Origin: a virus
Virus record (IMG/VR): IMGVR_UViG_3300027733_000203
Coordinates: 1-23,519 of that record
Reading direction: 5' to 3' (one strand)
Length of the DNA stretch: 23,519 nucleotides
Both the position numbers and the translations under genes were made by a program. The notes under the pieces were generated by a model that searched no databases, was not told where the DNA came from, and was given only the letters and a program-made list of their open reading frames with translations. Each line of letters begins with the position of its first letter. Position 1 is the stretch's first letter. This document shows, in pieces, positions 12,128 to 20,900 of the stretch.

Positions 12128-13045
12128 ATGAGCGCTCCCACCATCATCGCCGGCCCGGCCATCGTTACGTTCAACTCTCAGACCTACTACACCGAGAGCG
12201 ACATCGTCGTGAATTTTAAGCGCGACACCTTTGCCGTGAAGACCGCGCTGCACGGCACGGTCGACACCCGCCTCGCCTCGCAGATGGCCGAGATCACCTT
12301 CAAGCCCGTCGGCGCGCTCGACACCGTCGCGAAATACATCGCCTATGCCGCGACGCAGGTCGGCCAGATGCTGATCGACCAGACCACGCCGAAGACCGTC
12401 GTGATCTGGGGGCAGGACGGCAAAAAGATGACGTGGGCCAGCGGTTTCATTTCCAAGCTCCCCAGCTTCGAACTCTCCGCCACGAAGACCGCCATCGGCT
12501 CGATGACGATCACCTGCTTCTCCAGCCCGAGCACGACGCTCACCGCTGCCGCCGCGTGGAACACCGCCGCCAGCGCCTCCCTCGCCGACATCACCTTCGA
12601 CGAGACGAAGATCGTGACCGGCGCCTACGCCGCCACCCTCGGCAGCGTCTTCACCTCCCTCGCTGCGGAGGATGGCTTCGTGTTCGAGCCCGTGATCAGC
12701 GTCTCGATGAAGAAGGTCGACAACTTCGGCTATGTGAACGCGCTGCTGTCCGATCTCACCTATGCGGTGCGCTTCAAGCCCGTCGGCCTCACCGAGGCGC
12801 AGCTCTGGGCCGCGCTGAAACTTCAGGACACGACCGCCATCGTGCCAGGGGCGAGCGTCACCGGCTCCGACGATCTCGTCGTCGCAGCCGGCGCCGTGAG
12901 CTTCACCCTGGCGAAAGCCGGCATCGTGTCGGCCGTGACGCAATACGGCCTCGAACCGCTCCGCCTGGGCGAAGTCGCCTTCGTGAACCGGAAAACCTTC
13001 ACGAGCGGCGTCATGAACGCCCCGATCACCGTCGCCTTCACGTGA
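12128..13045 (+). CDS. Major tail tube protein (duplicated-domain type)
   Basis: This is a 305-residue beta-rich protein in the position of the tail tube gene. Two halves look related: residues about 12-70 with AEITFKPVGALDTVAKYI, and about 170-230 with YAVRFKPVGLTEAQLWAAL. The shared FKPVG follows a long beta hairpin in each. Siphophage tube subunits stack as hexameric rings, and trimeric rings built from a duplicated fold are known in T5 (pb6). The two-domain form here may likewise make trimers, which is inference. A purine-rich GAAAAAAC just precedes the ATG, so it may be better translated than neighbours, fitting an abundant structural protein. The upstream spacer (12078-12127) is CT-rich with two CACTTA words. 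Confidence 0.75.
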   Translation: MSAPTIIAGPAIVTFNSQTYYTESDIVVNFKRDTFAVKTALHGTVDTRLASQMAEITFKPVGALDTVAKYIAYAATQVGQMLIDQTTPKTVVIWGQDGKKMTWASGFISKLPSFELSATKTAIGSMTITCFSSPSTTLTAAAAWNTAASASLADITFDETKIVTGAYAATLGSVFTSLAAEDGFVFEPVISVSMKKVDNFGYVNALLSDLTYAVRFKPVGLTEAQLWAALKLQDTTAIVPGASVTGSDDLVVAAGAVSFTLAKAGIVSAVTQYGLEPLRLGEVAFVNRKTFTSGVMNAPITVAFT

Positions 13046-13054
13046 TCTATTCCG

Positions 13055-13087
13055 GCTCTTCGCTCTCAGCTCTCAGCTCTTCGCTCA
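13055..13087. repeat. Heptamer repeat before unknown tail gene
   Basis: Units of CGCTCTCAGCTCTCAGCTCT are flanked by two CTCTTCGCT copies. They run directly up to the proposed TTG start at 13089. Confidence 0.75.
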
Positions 13088-13088
13088 T

Positions 13089-13478
13089 TTGAAAATCGAA
13101 ATCGGAGCCGTCACCCTCTGCGCCGGCGGGCTCGACTCGCCGGAAGACCTCACGCGCGAGGCGGCCGACACGATCCAAGTGATCGCCGGCCTCCGCGCCG
13201 TGTGGGGGCAGGCGGTCAACCGGGGCAACCGGGTGCATACCCTTCGGTTTCAACTCACGAAAAGCTACGACACCGCCCAGCTCGCCGAGGTGGCGCTCCT
13301 CGACCACCCCGGCGACGTGCCCACGACGGGCAACGTGAAGCTGACGAGCGAAGGCACGAGCCCGACGGTGCGCTACATCCGCAACGCCACGGTGCACGCC
13401 TTCGCCGCCCGCCAGATCGGCGTCTCGATCCTCTGGCAATACAGCATAACCGGCGGCGAAATCTCCGCCACCGCCTGA
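13089..13478 (+). CDS. Unknown tail-module protein
   Basis: This 129-residue protein starts at TTG (KIEIGAVTLCAGGLDSPEDL). It is predicted beta-rich, with RGNRVHTLRFQLTKSYDTAQ, a short helix AQLAEVALLDHPGD, and strands up to SILWQYSITGGEI. I do not recognise the family. The start rests on a TTG because no ATG or GTG fits the frame; the heptamer repeat lies immediately upstream and no Shine-Dalgarno sequence is seen. Its place after the tube suggests a tail protein, for example a minor tube or baseplate-like beta barrel. It does not look like a tail assembly chaperone, and no frameshifted pair is evident. Codon use and GC3 agree with its neighbours. Confidence 0.6.
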   Translation: MKIEIGAVTLCAGGLDSPEDLTREAADTIQVIAGLRAVWGQAVNRGNRVHTLRFQLTKSYDTAQLAEVALLDHPGDVPTTGNVKLTSEGTSPTVRYIRNATVHAFAARQIGVSILWQYSITGGEISATA

Positions 13479-13531
13479 GCGCTCCGCCTCTTTCTCTTTC
13501 CTCTTTCTCTTAATCTTTCTCCCGCCCGCCC

Positions 13532-15280
13532 ATGAAACGCCTCCTCCTCCGCCGCTTTGCTCTCAGCTCTCAGCTCTCAGCTCTCAGCTTTCTCCTGGTC
13601 GCGCTCTCCGCTCTCAGCTCTCAACTCTCAACTCGGGCGCTCGGCGCCCAAGGCATCAAAGACCTGAGCCTCGCCGGCACGACCACCGACGCCAGCACCT
13701 ACAACGCCAGCGCCGCGCACACCTTTCTCTCGGGCGCCAGCGCCACCTTCGCGAGCGGCAGCACGCTCACGCTTAGCGGCGCCTTCGCCGGCACGCCCAC
13801 CGGCGGCACGCTCAACCTCGCCGCGCTCACACTTACCCTCCCGAGCAACTTTGTCACGCTTACCGGCACGCAGACCCTCACCAACAAAACCCTCACCAGC
13901 CCGACGCTCACGACGCCCGCCCTCGGCACCCCTGCCAGCGGCACGCTCACCAACGCCACCGGCCTCCCGCTCACCACCGGCGTCGCAGGCACCCTCCCCG
14001 TCGCCAACGGAGGCACCGGCATCACCGCCGTCGGCACGAGCGGCAATGTCCTCACGAGTAATGGCACTGCTTGGGTCAGCTCCGCGCCCACAGGCGGAGG
14101 CGGCGTGGCCAGCATCACCGGGACAAGCGGCCAAATCACCGCGAGCGCGAGCACGGGAGCGGTGACGCTCTCAATCCCCACCGCAGTCACCTCCGTCAAT
14201 AGCATCACGGCGAGCGCGGCCACCGACCTGACACTAAACGCAGGCAGCACGACCGGGAGCGTTTTTCTCGTGCCGACGGGCACTGGTGGCGTCAAGCTTG
14301 GGACATCGGCATATTACGATTGGCCGAATACGCAATTCGTCATAGGGAACTCCGTCCAGGCGGGTCTGTTTTTTTCCAGCACAGGGGAATTTGTCTCCCG
14401 CCGCGAGGCGGCTAATGGAAAGATGCGGATACAAACAGTAGGAGACAATACCGTCCAAGGTTACGTTGCATTCGACCGTGCGCGCGGCACCATTGCCAGC
14501 CCGACCGCCCTCGGCTCTGGCGATGTATTCGCGAGCCTTGTCGGAGTTGGGCACGACGGCAATGCGGGCAGCCTTTACCACTCGCCGCAGATGAATCTTT
14601 ATACGACGGAGGCGTGGACGTCTTCCGCTCACGGCAGCGCGTTTTCGTTCTCTACGGTGGCTAATGGCACCACCGGGCAAGAGTTGAACTTGCGCATCGG
14701 CAACGCCGGAAAAAATTACGTCGATATTCCCAACCAACTGCTGGTCGGAAATACCGTTAATGATACAACCAATGTCCTGCGGATAGCTAAAGCCAACTCA
14801 TCGTCGGGCCAAATGGTCGTCGACGGCGGCACCAGCACACTCCTCCACTTCGGCCTGTTCGCTAACGAGGCCTATCTTTTTAACAATTTTTATTATCTCG
14901 GAGGCCAGCAGACCGACAACTCTGGATTTACCAGCGCGGGCATCATCCTTAGTCAGACGGATATTAAATTTCAGATGGCCCCGGCCTCTGCCTCCCCAGC
15001 CCGCGTTACGGGGATGGCAATGATCGGCACCGCACTTGCTACTGGAAATGTTGCGGTCAACTACACCACCGAAGCAACCACCGGAGGCGCGGGATCTCTG
15101 GCCGCGGCCGGCGGCATCTATGCAGCAAAGCAAGTCGTGAGCACTGGTCACACGCTCGTTCCGCAAACCGCTCCCGCCTCCCCCTTGTCCGGCTGGACGC
15201 TCTACACCGACAGCGGGGACGGCAACAAGCTCAAGGCCAAGGCGTCCACCGGCACCGTCGTCACCATCGGCACCCCGTAA
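13532..15280 (+). CDS. Tail-fibre-like protein with signal-peptide-like N-terminus
   Basis: This 582-residue fibre-type protein contains the classic motif series [20 protein letters not shown] (about 115-134), [19 protein letters not shown] (145-163) and [14 protein letters not shown] (171-184), which recurs in phage fibre shafts. It ends with [19 protein letters not shown], a pattern common at fibre C-termini. The receptor-binding middle (about 247-513; nucleotides 14270-15070) is visibly poorer in GC and uses codons (ATA, TTA, AAT, ACA, GGA) seldom used elsewhere. The first 40 residues are hydrophobic and basic ([20 protein letters not shown]) with a possible cleavage at ALGAQ, built largely from AGCTCTC heptamers. 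Export would be odd for a virion fibre, so either the true start is further in or the protein is displayed at the cell surface. The spacer upstream is CT-rich. Confidence 0.82.
   Translation: MKRLLLRRFALSSQLSALSFLLVALSALSSQLSTRALGAQGIKDLSLAGTTTDASTYNASAAHTFLSGASATFASGSTLTLSGAFAGTPTGGTLNLAALTLTLPSNFVTLTGTQTLTNKTLTSPTLTTPALGTPASGTLTNATGLPLTTGVAGTLPVANGGTGITAVGTSGNVLTSNGTAWVSSAPTGGGGVASITGTSGQITASASTGAVTLSIPTAVTSVNSITASAATDLTLNAGSTTGSVFLVPTGTGGVKLGTSAYYDWPNTQFVIGNSVQAGLFFSSTGEFVSRREAANGKMRIQTVGDNTVQGYVAFDRARGTIASPTALGSGDVFASLVGVGHDGNAGSLYHSPQMNLYTTEAWTSSAHGSAFSFSTVANGTTGQELNLRIGNAGKNYVDIPNQLLVGNTVNDTTNVLRIAKANSSSGQMVVDGGTSTLLHFGLFANEAYLFNNFYYLGGQQTDNSGFTSAGIILSQTDIKFQMAPASASPARVTGMAMIGTALATGNVAVNYTTEATTGGAGSLAAAGGIYAAKQVVSTGHTLVPQTAPASPLSGWTLYTDSGDGNKLKAKASTGTVVTIGTP
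13559..13634. repeat. Double heptamer array inside fibre leader
   Basis: Two arrays (13559-13590 and 13602-13634) of AGCTCTC-type units encode LSSQLSALS and LSALSSQLS, flanking FLLVA. They supply most of the signal-peptide-like leader of the fibre protein. Confidence 0.8.
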
Positions 15281-15291
15281 ACTTTCCTCCC

Positions 15292-15891
15292 ATGAAAAAA
15301 CTACTGTCACTCCTCAGTCTCGCGGTCGCGCTCTGCGCAGCCGCTTTTGCCGCCGACGCTCCCTCGCCCGCCATCCTCTCGCAGTCCACGAAGAATGGCG
15401 TGACGACCCTCGTCACGACCGGGCGCGTGCAAGCCGAAGCGTCGATCAACGCCGATGGATCGGTTACGTTCCAGATTTACCCGACCGTGACGCTCCTCGA
15501 CAGCGCGGGCCAAGTCATCACGACGAAGCTCGACACGGGCGCGGTCTTCAACGTGCCGCTCTCGGCCAAGCTCGTTGCCGCCGTTTTGGTTGAGGTCAAA
15601 TCCGCCTACGATGCGGACGTGGCTGCAAAAGCGAAAGCCGCCGCAGACGCCGCTGCCGCGAAAGCCGCCGCCGATGCTGCGCCGAAGACGACCGCCATCG
15701 AATCCACGACAACCGGGAACGCCCGTATTGTCTTGAATGCGCCAATGCAAATGACGTTCGGCTATCCGGCCACGCTCACGCTGACGGCCAAGGGCGAGGT
15801 CAAATACTCCGGCACGCCCGACGAAGCCGCCGCCGCCTTCGTCTCCGCGCTTCGCCCGCAGCTTCAAGAGCTTTACGCGTCCGCCAAATAA
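15292..15891 (+). CDS. Exported hypothetical protein
   Basis: This 199-residue protein has a Sec signal peptide, MKKLLSLLSLAVALCAAAFA, with cleavage likely after AFA near residue 20. The mature part has a beta region (about 28-98: STKNGVTTLVTTGRVQAEAS, FQIYPTVTLLDSAGQVITTK). An Ala/Lys-rich helix follows (about 103-132, KAKAAADAAAAKAAADAAP), then a second beta part (about 140-175) and a short C-terminal helix. The family is not recognised. It starts 11 bases after the fibre gene and ends 5 bases before the next start, so it is in the same operon. It may be a cell-envelope factor made from the prophage or a fibre partner; no function can be assigned. Confidence 0.7.
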   Translation: MKKLLSLLSLAVALCAAAFAADAPSPAILSQSTKNGVTTLVTTGRVQAEASINADGSVTFQIYPTVTLLDSAGQVITTKLDTGAVFNVPLSAKLVAAVLVEVKSAYDADVAAKAKAAADAAAAKAAADAAPKTTAIESTTTGNARIVLNAPMQMTFGYPATLTLTAKGEVKYSGTPDEAAAAFVSALRPQLQELYASAK

Positions 15892-15896
15892 TCGCC

Positions 15897-16424
15897 GTGC
15901 TCCTCACCCGCTCACAGCTCATCGCGGCCCTGTCCGCTGGCAGCATCCCGCCCGCTGCGCTCTGGGCTGCGTCGCTCAACGGAGACGTGTTTGCCACCGT
16001 CTCCCGCGAATGGGTGACGGCAACGTGGGAGGCCGGCGTGCGAGCCCTCCGCGACAACGCCCCGGCCCTCGTCACGTCTCGGTCCATCGGCGCGAGCGGG
16101 CAGACGCAGCTTGTGCCGCGCTACTTCCTCGATGGATTCAACTGCCGAGGGCATTCGGTGTTTATTTACGCGCACGGACTGACCGGCTTCGCCGTGCAAG
16201 CCGCCGCATCCCCGACGCCGCTCGACCACGACGCTTTGGCGTTCGGGTTTTTGCACTACACCGCGCGCCCGTCTGCCGACAACCTCCAGCGCGACGGACG
16301 GCATCAAATTCTGTGGTTTGTGGACCGCGATGGAGTGTTCCAATCCTACGAGCCGGGCGACGGCGAGGAGAACGAACTCACGCCGGAAGAACTCGCCAGT
16401 ATCACGTTCCTTTACGCGCAATGA
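15897..16424 (+). CDS. Hypothetical protein with possible Cys/His peptidase-like site
   Basis: This 175-residue protein starts at GTG (LLTRSQLIAALSAGSIPPAA). The N-terminal half is helical (about 1-60). The second half has a conserved-looking layout: DGFNCRGHSVFIYAHG (79-94, C83 and H86), AFGFLHYTAR (115-124), GRHQILWFVDRDGVFQSYEP (134-153, H136), then LTPEELASITFLYA. An N-terminal Cys at the start of a helix, followed by a strand carrying His and then an E-P element, is the arrangement of papain-like and related phage peptidase or amidase folds. This is inference; an enzyme is not proven. If enzymatic it could be a lysin-type protein, and its TGA overlaps the next gene, which encodes a tiny proline-rich lipoprotein resembling an outer spanin. 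Confidence 0.6.
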   Translation: MLLTRSQLIAALSAGSIPPAALWAASLNGDVFATVSREWVTATWEAGVRALRDNAPALVTSRSIGASGQTQLVPRYFLDGFNCRGHSVFIYAHGLTGFAVQAAASPTPLDHDALAFGFLHYTARPSADNLQRDGRHQILWFVDRDGVFQSYEPGDGEENELTPEELASITFLYAQ

Positions 16425-16558
16425 AGACGCTCCACGCTTTCATCGCTGCTTGCCTGCTCTGCGCCTTGTCTGGATGCGCCACCACGCCCGCGCTCTCGCC
16501 CTCTGACCCTTCCGTCTACCGCCCCACCGCTCCGATCACCTACCCGCCACCCCGCTGA
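16421..16558 (+). CDS. Tiny proline-rich lipoprotein (possible Rz1-like outer spanin)
   Basis: This 45-residue product begins MKTLHAFIAACLLCALSGC with lipobox LSGC, giving a lipidated Cys at residue 19. The mature peptide is only about 27 residues and proline-rich (TPALSPSDPSVYRPTAPITY). Small size, lipobox and high proline content match phage outer spanins such as lambda Rz1. The start overlaps the upstream stop (ATGA), indicating coupled translation with the possible peptidase gene. No Rz-type inner spanin lies beside it; the coiled-coil membrane protein at 1844-2272 is the only candidate partner. Alternatively it could be an entry-exclusion lipoprotein. Confidence 0.6.
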   Translation: MKTLHAFIAACLLCALSGCATTPALSPSDPSVYRPTAPITYPPPR

Positions 16559-16562
16559 TCGT

Positions 16563-16593
16563 TCTCTCAGCTCTCAACTCTCAGCTCTCAACT
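16563..16593. repeat. AGCTCTC/AACTCTC heptamer repeat before tape measure
   Basis: Four units are identical in sequence to 7322-7352, including the following TTTCC. They end seven bases before the GTG start of the tape measure gene. Confidence 0.85.
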
Positions 16594-16600
16594 TTTCCAA

Positions 16601-17992
16601 GTGCCCGACACCGACCTCAAAATCAACATCACCACCACCGGCAACCCCGCCGGCGCGGAGGCCGTTGCCAAGTCCCTGCAAGGGCTCGGCAAGGCCGCGG
16701 GTGAGACCGGCCAGGAGTCGAAATCCCTTGGTGCCGATTTGCAGTCCCTGGGCGCCCGCCAGAACGCAACGAAGGATGTGATCGAGGGCCTCGACCAGGC
16801 GATGAAGGGCCAGACCGCCTCGATCTTCGGCGTCGCCAAGGCCGCAAAAAACCTCTGGGAAGTCCTCACCGTCTCGACGCCGATGGGCCGCCTCGCCCAG
16901 CTCGCCATCATCGCCGCCGGGGCCTTCAGCCTTTTCAAAGAAAAATTAAGCTCGGTCGAGAAACCAGCGGAAGACACTGCCGTCGCCCTTCAAGCGAGCG
17001 TGACCGCAGCATCAAAAATCAATCAGGTTCGTCTGGATGCGCTGAAGACCGAACTCGAAGCGATTGGAACCCGAGCAAAAGTCGCCTCGGATTCTATCGA
17101 CGCAATTCATGCCGCTTCGGATCGTTTGGCGAAATCACGGATGACGGTTGAGCTGGCTGGCCTTGCGGCCGATGGCACGCTCAGCCCCGAGGACCGTGCG
17201 AAGAAAGAGTATGAAATCAAAAAGCGCTTTTCCGCCGATCAGGCGAAGCGCGATGACGACAAGACCTCGGAGCAGCTCGGGAACGCTGAGCGAAAAGCGA
17301 AGGACCTGCGCGACGTAGCTGATCGCGAATTTTTCACCCAAAAGAAATCGGCCGACGGAAATCTTGAGAATACCGTCGGAAACCGCGACAACTTGAATCG
17401 AGCCCAGAAGGCGCTCCGTGATTTCATGGGCGCCGAGTTGAAACGGAACGGCCCATTGAACGCCGAGGCGAATCTTCGGGCGTTGGAAGCGCTGTTGCCG
17501 ATCTCTCAAGCGCTCACCGAGCGTCAAAACGCCGCCTTTGGGCCCGAGGCCGACGCACGCCTCAGTATCCTTCGTGATCGCGCTGAGTCCGCCGGGAGTG
17601 GAAATACGGCCGCATCGCTGGCGGCAGACAAGGCGGAGGAAGAGCTGCGTGTGCTTCGCGAAACCGCCAGCCGGAACAGCTACGTGAACCCAGTCGTCCG
17701 ATCCAATGAGGATCGGGCCGCTCGCATCGCCGCAGGGATTTCCGACGTCGGATCGTTCGACGACTACCGCAAGAACAATTCGGTGAGCGAGCCGGCGAAA
17801 CTTCTCGTGAACGGGAAAGACGTGACGGATTCGATCAATCGCCAGATGGATCAGATGCGCGCCCTGGGTGAATCCGCCGCGCGCCTCGGCAAGGCCATCG
17901 AAAGCTCCATTATTATCAATGGCGTCGTGATCAGCCAGATCGAGAAGACCGCGGAAAACTTGGAGTCGCAGATCAAGGCTTCGCGCCGCTAA
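16601..17992 (+). CDS. Tail tape measure protein (short)
   Basis: This 463-residue protein starts at GTG (PDTDLKINITTTGNPAGAEA). It is mostly long charged helices with coiled-coil potential (about 15-85, 120-235, 240-350), and one hydrophobic segment at about 96-112 (GRLAQLAIIAAGAFSLF), as in tape measure proteins. The N-terminal strand plus GNPAGAEAVAKSLQGLGKAA opening is common in the family. Such proteins set tail length at roughly 0.15 nm per residue, implying a tail of about 70 nm if the rule applies; this is inference. Its place directly before the large hub-like gene supports the call. No tail assembly chaperone pair with a programmed frameshift is seen upstream. The GC content is slightly lower in the middle than in the head genes. 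Confidence 0.78.
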   Translation: MPDTDLKINITTTGNPAGAEAVAKSLQGLGKAAGETGQESKSLGADLQSLGARQNATKDVIEGLDQAMKGQTASIFGVAKAAKNLWEVLTVSTPMGRLAQLAIIAAGAFSLFKEKLSSVEKPAEDTAVALQASVTAASKINQVRLDALKTELEAIGTRAKVASDSIDAIHAASDRLAKSRMTVELAGLAADGTLSPEDRAKKEYEIKKRFSADQAKRDDDKTSEQLGNAERKAKDLRDVADREFFTQKKSADGNLENTVGNRDNLNRAQKALRDFMGAELKRNGPLNAEANLRALEALLPISQALTERQNAAFGPEADARLSILRDRAESAGSGNTAASLAADKAEEELRVLRETASRNSYVNPVVRSNEDRAARIAAGISDVGSFDDYRKNNSVSEPAKLLVNGKDVTDSINRQMDQMRALGESAARLGKAIESSIIINGVVISQIEKTAENLESQIKASRR

Positions 17993-17998
17993 CCACTC

Positions 17999-20900
17999 AT
18001 GTCCGTCACGTGGAAAATCAACGGCTCGGCGGTCGCCGATCTCGGCATCGAGCGCGCCGTGTTGCGCTTGGTCAACCAGCTGCCTGACACGCTCACCTTC
18101 GAGACGGCACGCGTCGAATTCGACACGAACGCTGCCTACACCAGCGCCCCCACCGTCACCTTCACGGGCGGCGGCGGCACGGGGGCCACTGCCACGACGA
18201 GCATCGCTTCCGGCGTCGTCTCCGCCCTGACGCTCACCGCTCCTGGCAGCGGCTACACCTCGGCCCCGCTTGTTTCACTCGATGGCGGTGGCAGCTTCGG
18301 CGCCACGGCGCGCGCGGTGCTCACGCCCGCCACGGTGGCGAGTGCCACGCTCACGGCTGCCGGCAGCGGATTCACCAGCGCGCCCACCGTCACCGTCTCC
18401 GGTGGCGGTGGCAGCGGGGCCGCGTTCACGGCCGTGCTGGCGACGCGCACCGTCGCCTCGCTGGCGATCACGGCCGGCGGCACCGGTTACACGAGCGCGC
18501 CCACGGTGGTCTTCACGGGCGGCGGCGGCACCGGCGCCACGGCCACCGCGGTGCTCTCCGGTGGATCCGTCGTCTCCCTCACACTCACGGCCGCCGGCAC
18601 CGGCTACACGAGCGTGCCCACCGTCGCACTTTCCGGTGGTGGCGGCACGGGCGCCACGGCCACGGCGGTGCTCACCGGCACGAGTGTGGCCTCGGCTGCG
18701 CTCAGCGCCGCCGGCGCCGGATTTACGACCGCGCCAGCCGTCACGGTCTCGGGCGGAGGCGGCACGGGTGCGGCGGTCACCGCCGTCCTGGCCGGCACGA
18801 GCCTCATCGGCCTCACGGTGAGCGCGGGAGGCGGTGGCTACACTACGCCGCCCACCGTTTCGATTACGGGCGGCGGCGGCAGCGGTGCCACCGCCGTGGC
18901 GATCCTCAGTTCCGGCGCGGTGATAGGTATCACGCTCACGGCGGCCGGCACGGGCTACACCTACGACACCATCGTGACCCTCTCCGGCGGCGGGGGCAGC
19001 GGGGCGACCGCCCATGCCGTGCTCACCGCCACGGGCGTGGGTTTCGTGAATCCGGTGAGCGACTACAACGCGTGGGCGGCGGGCATCACGCCGGTGATCA
19101 CCTTCAGCGGCGGGGGCGGATCAGGGGCCGCGGCCACGGCAGTCCTCGCCGACGTCGTCACTTCGATTGCGGTGGGTGGATTCGGCAGCGGCTACACTTC
19201 GGCGCCCACCGTCACGATCTCCGGCGGCGGCGGCAGTGGCGCCACGGCCTTTGCGGTGCTCAGCACGGGCACGGGCGCCGGTAAGGTTTACAAAGTCGTC
19301 ATCACCAACCCTGGCACGGGCTACACCTCGGCGCCCACGATCACGCTGTCTGGTGGGGGCGGCTCGGGCGCCTGGGCGACCGCGGCTGTGGCCCGCGTGA
19401 TCACCTCCGTCACGATCACCGCGGCCGGCAGCGGCTACACCTCGCCACCCACCGCGCGCTTCGTGGGCGGCTTCAACGACTACACGACGACGACGGAACT
19501 TCAGGCGACCTCCATCGGATCCATTGCCGTCACGGCTGGCGGCAGTGGCTACACCAGCGCGCCCGCGGTGGCGATTTCCGCCCTCAATCTCGGCCGGGCC
19601 TACCTCACGCTCGAAATCGCGGGCGGGGCCGTCTCGGCGCTCCATATCACGACGCCGGGCCGCAACTACACGAGCGCGCCCACCATCACCATCGTCACGG
19701 GCGACGGTCTGGGCAGCGGTGCCACCGCCACGTGCACGATTTCCGGCGGATCAATCGCCACCGTGACGCTCACGGCGGGTGGCAGCGGGTATTCTGACTT
19801 CCGGGGCGGCGATCTGCTCGCGCTCCCCGTGCCGACCAGTGGCACCGGGGCGACGGCCACGGCCAGTTTCGGCGTGTCGGTGAGCAGCCTCGCACTCACG
19901 GCCGCAGGCACGGGCTACACCAGCGCGCCATCGATCAGCTTCAGCGGGGGAGGCGGCAGTGGAGCCGCTGCCTCCGCGGTGCTCACGCCCACCACACTCG
20001 CCTCGCTCACGGTAAGTGCGGCCGGCACGGGCTACACCTCCGCGCCGACGCTCACCATCGCCCTCGGCGCCGGCGCGGGCGCCACCCTCGCGACCGGCAC
20101 AGCTACGCTCACCGGCACGTCGCTGGCCTCGCTCAGTGTCACGGCTGGCGGCACGGGCTACACCTCAGCCCCCACGGTAGGCTTCACGGGCGGCGGTGGC
20201 ACCGGGGCCACGGCGACGGCCGCCATCGCCACCCAAGTGGCCTCGCTCACGCTCACCGCGGCCGGCACGGGCTACACGAGCGCACCGGCGATCTCGTTCA
20301 CCGGAGGTGGCGGCACCGGTGCGGCCGCCACGGCTGCACTCACCGCGGCCGTCCTCGCCTCGCTCACGCTCACGGCGGCCGGCACCGGCTACACGAGCGC
20401 GCCCACGCTCACGATTTCAGGGGGCGATGGCACCGGCGCGACGGCGGTGGCGGTGCTGACTCCTACCAGCATCGCGAGCCTCGTGCTCACTAATAACGGC
20501 GGCGTGCTCCAGCCCGACACCGCCATCGTGCTCACGCGCGAGGAGTCCGGTGCGGAGGTCACGTGGTTTTCCGGCGTGATCCGCCAGACGCCCCGCTCCC
20601 GCAGCTCGCAGGACAATCGGATCGGCTACGTGGCGGAAGGGCCCTGGCAATGGCTCCAGCGGCTGCCCTACCTCCAGGTCTTTAAGCAGGCGGCCACGCC
20701 CTCTGATCCCCTGTCGACGCTCTCCGACTATTTGCGCGGCCGTGTCGTGATCGGCCAAAACGAGGCCGGAGAAAAAGTCTCCCTGGGCGAATTTCTGAAC
20801 CTCGTGCTCGACTACGCCATCGCCGCCAAGCCGGGCGTGATGCAGCGCGCGGATTTCAGCACCGCGATCACCGGCACGATCCCCTGGGATGAAGTCACCG

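Noticed and set aside
13046-13531. Programmed frameshift tail chaperone pair
   Set aside because: No slippery heptamer and no overlapping second frame was found near the end of 13089-13478; the gene is beta-rich and stands alone.
13628-14295. Reverse-strand frames opposite the fibre gene
   Set aside because: The + strand frame carries clear fibre motifs ([19 protein letters not shown]). The reverse frames are Gly/Ala/Val-rich shadows.
18131-20482. CRISPR array or non-coding minisatellite
   Set aside because: The periodicity is about 117 bases with conserved protein pattern and no spacer/repeat alternation; it is a coding repeat in one continuous frame.
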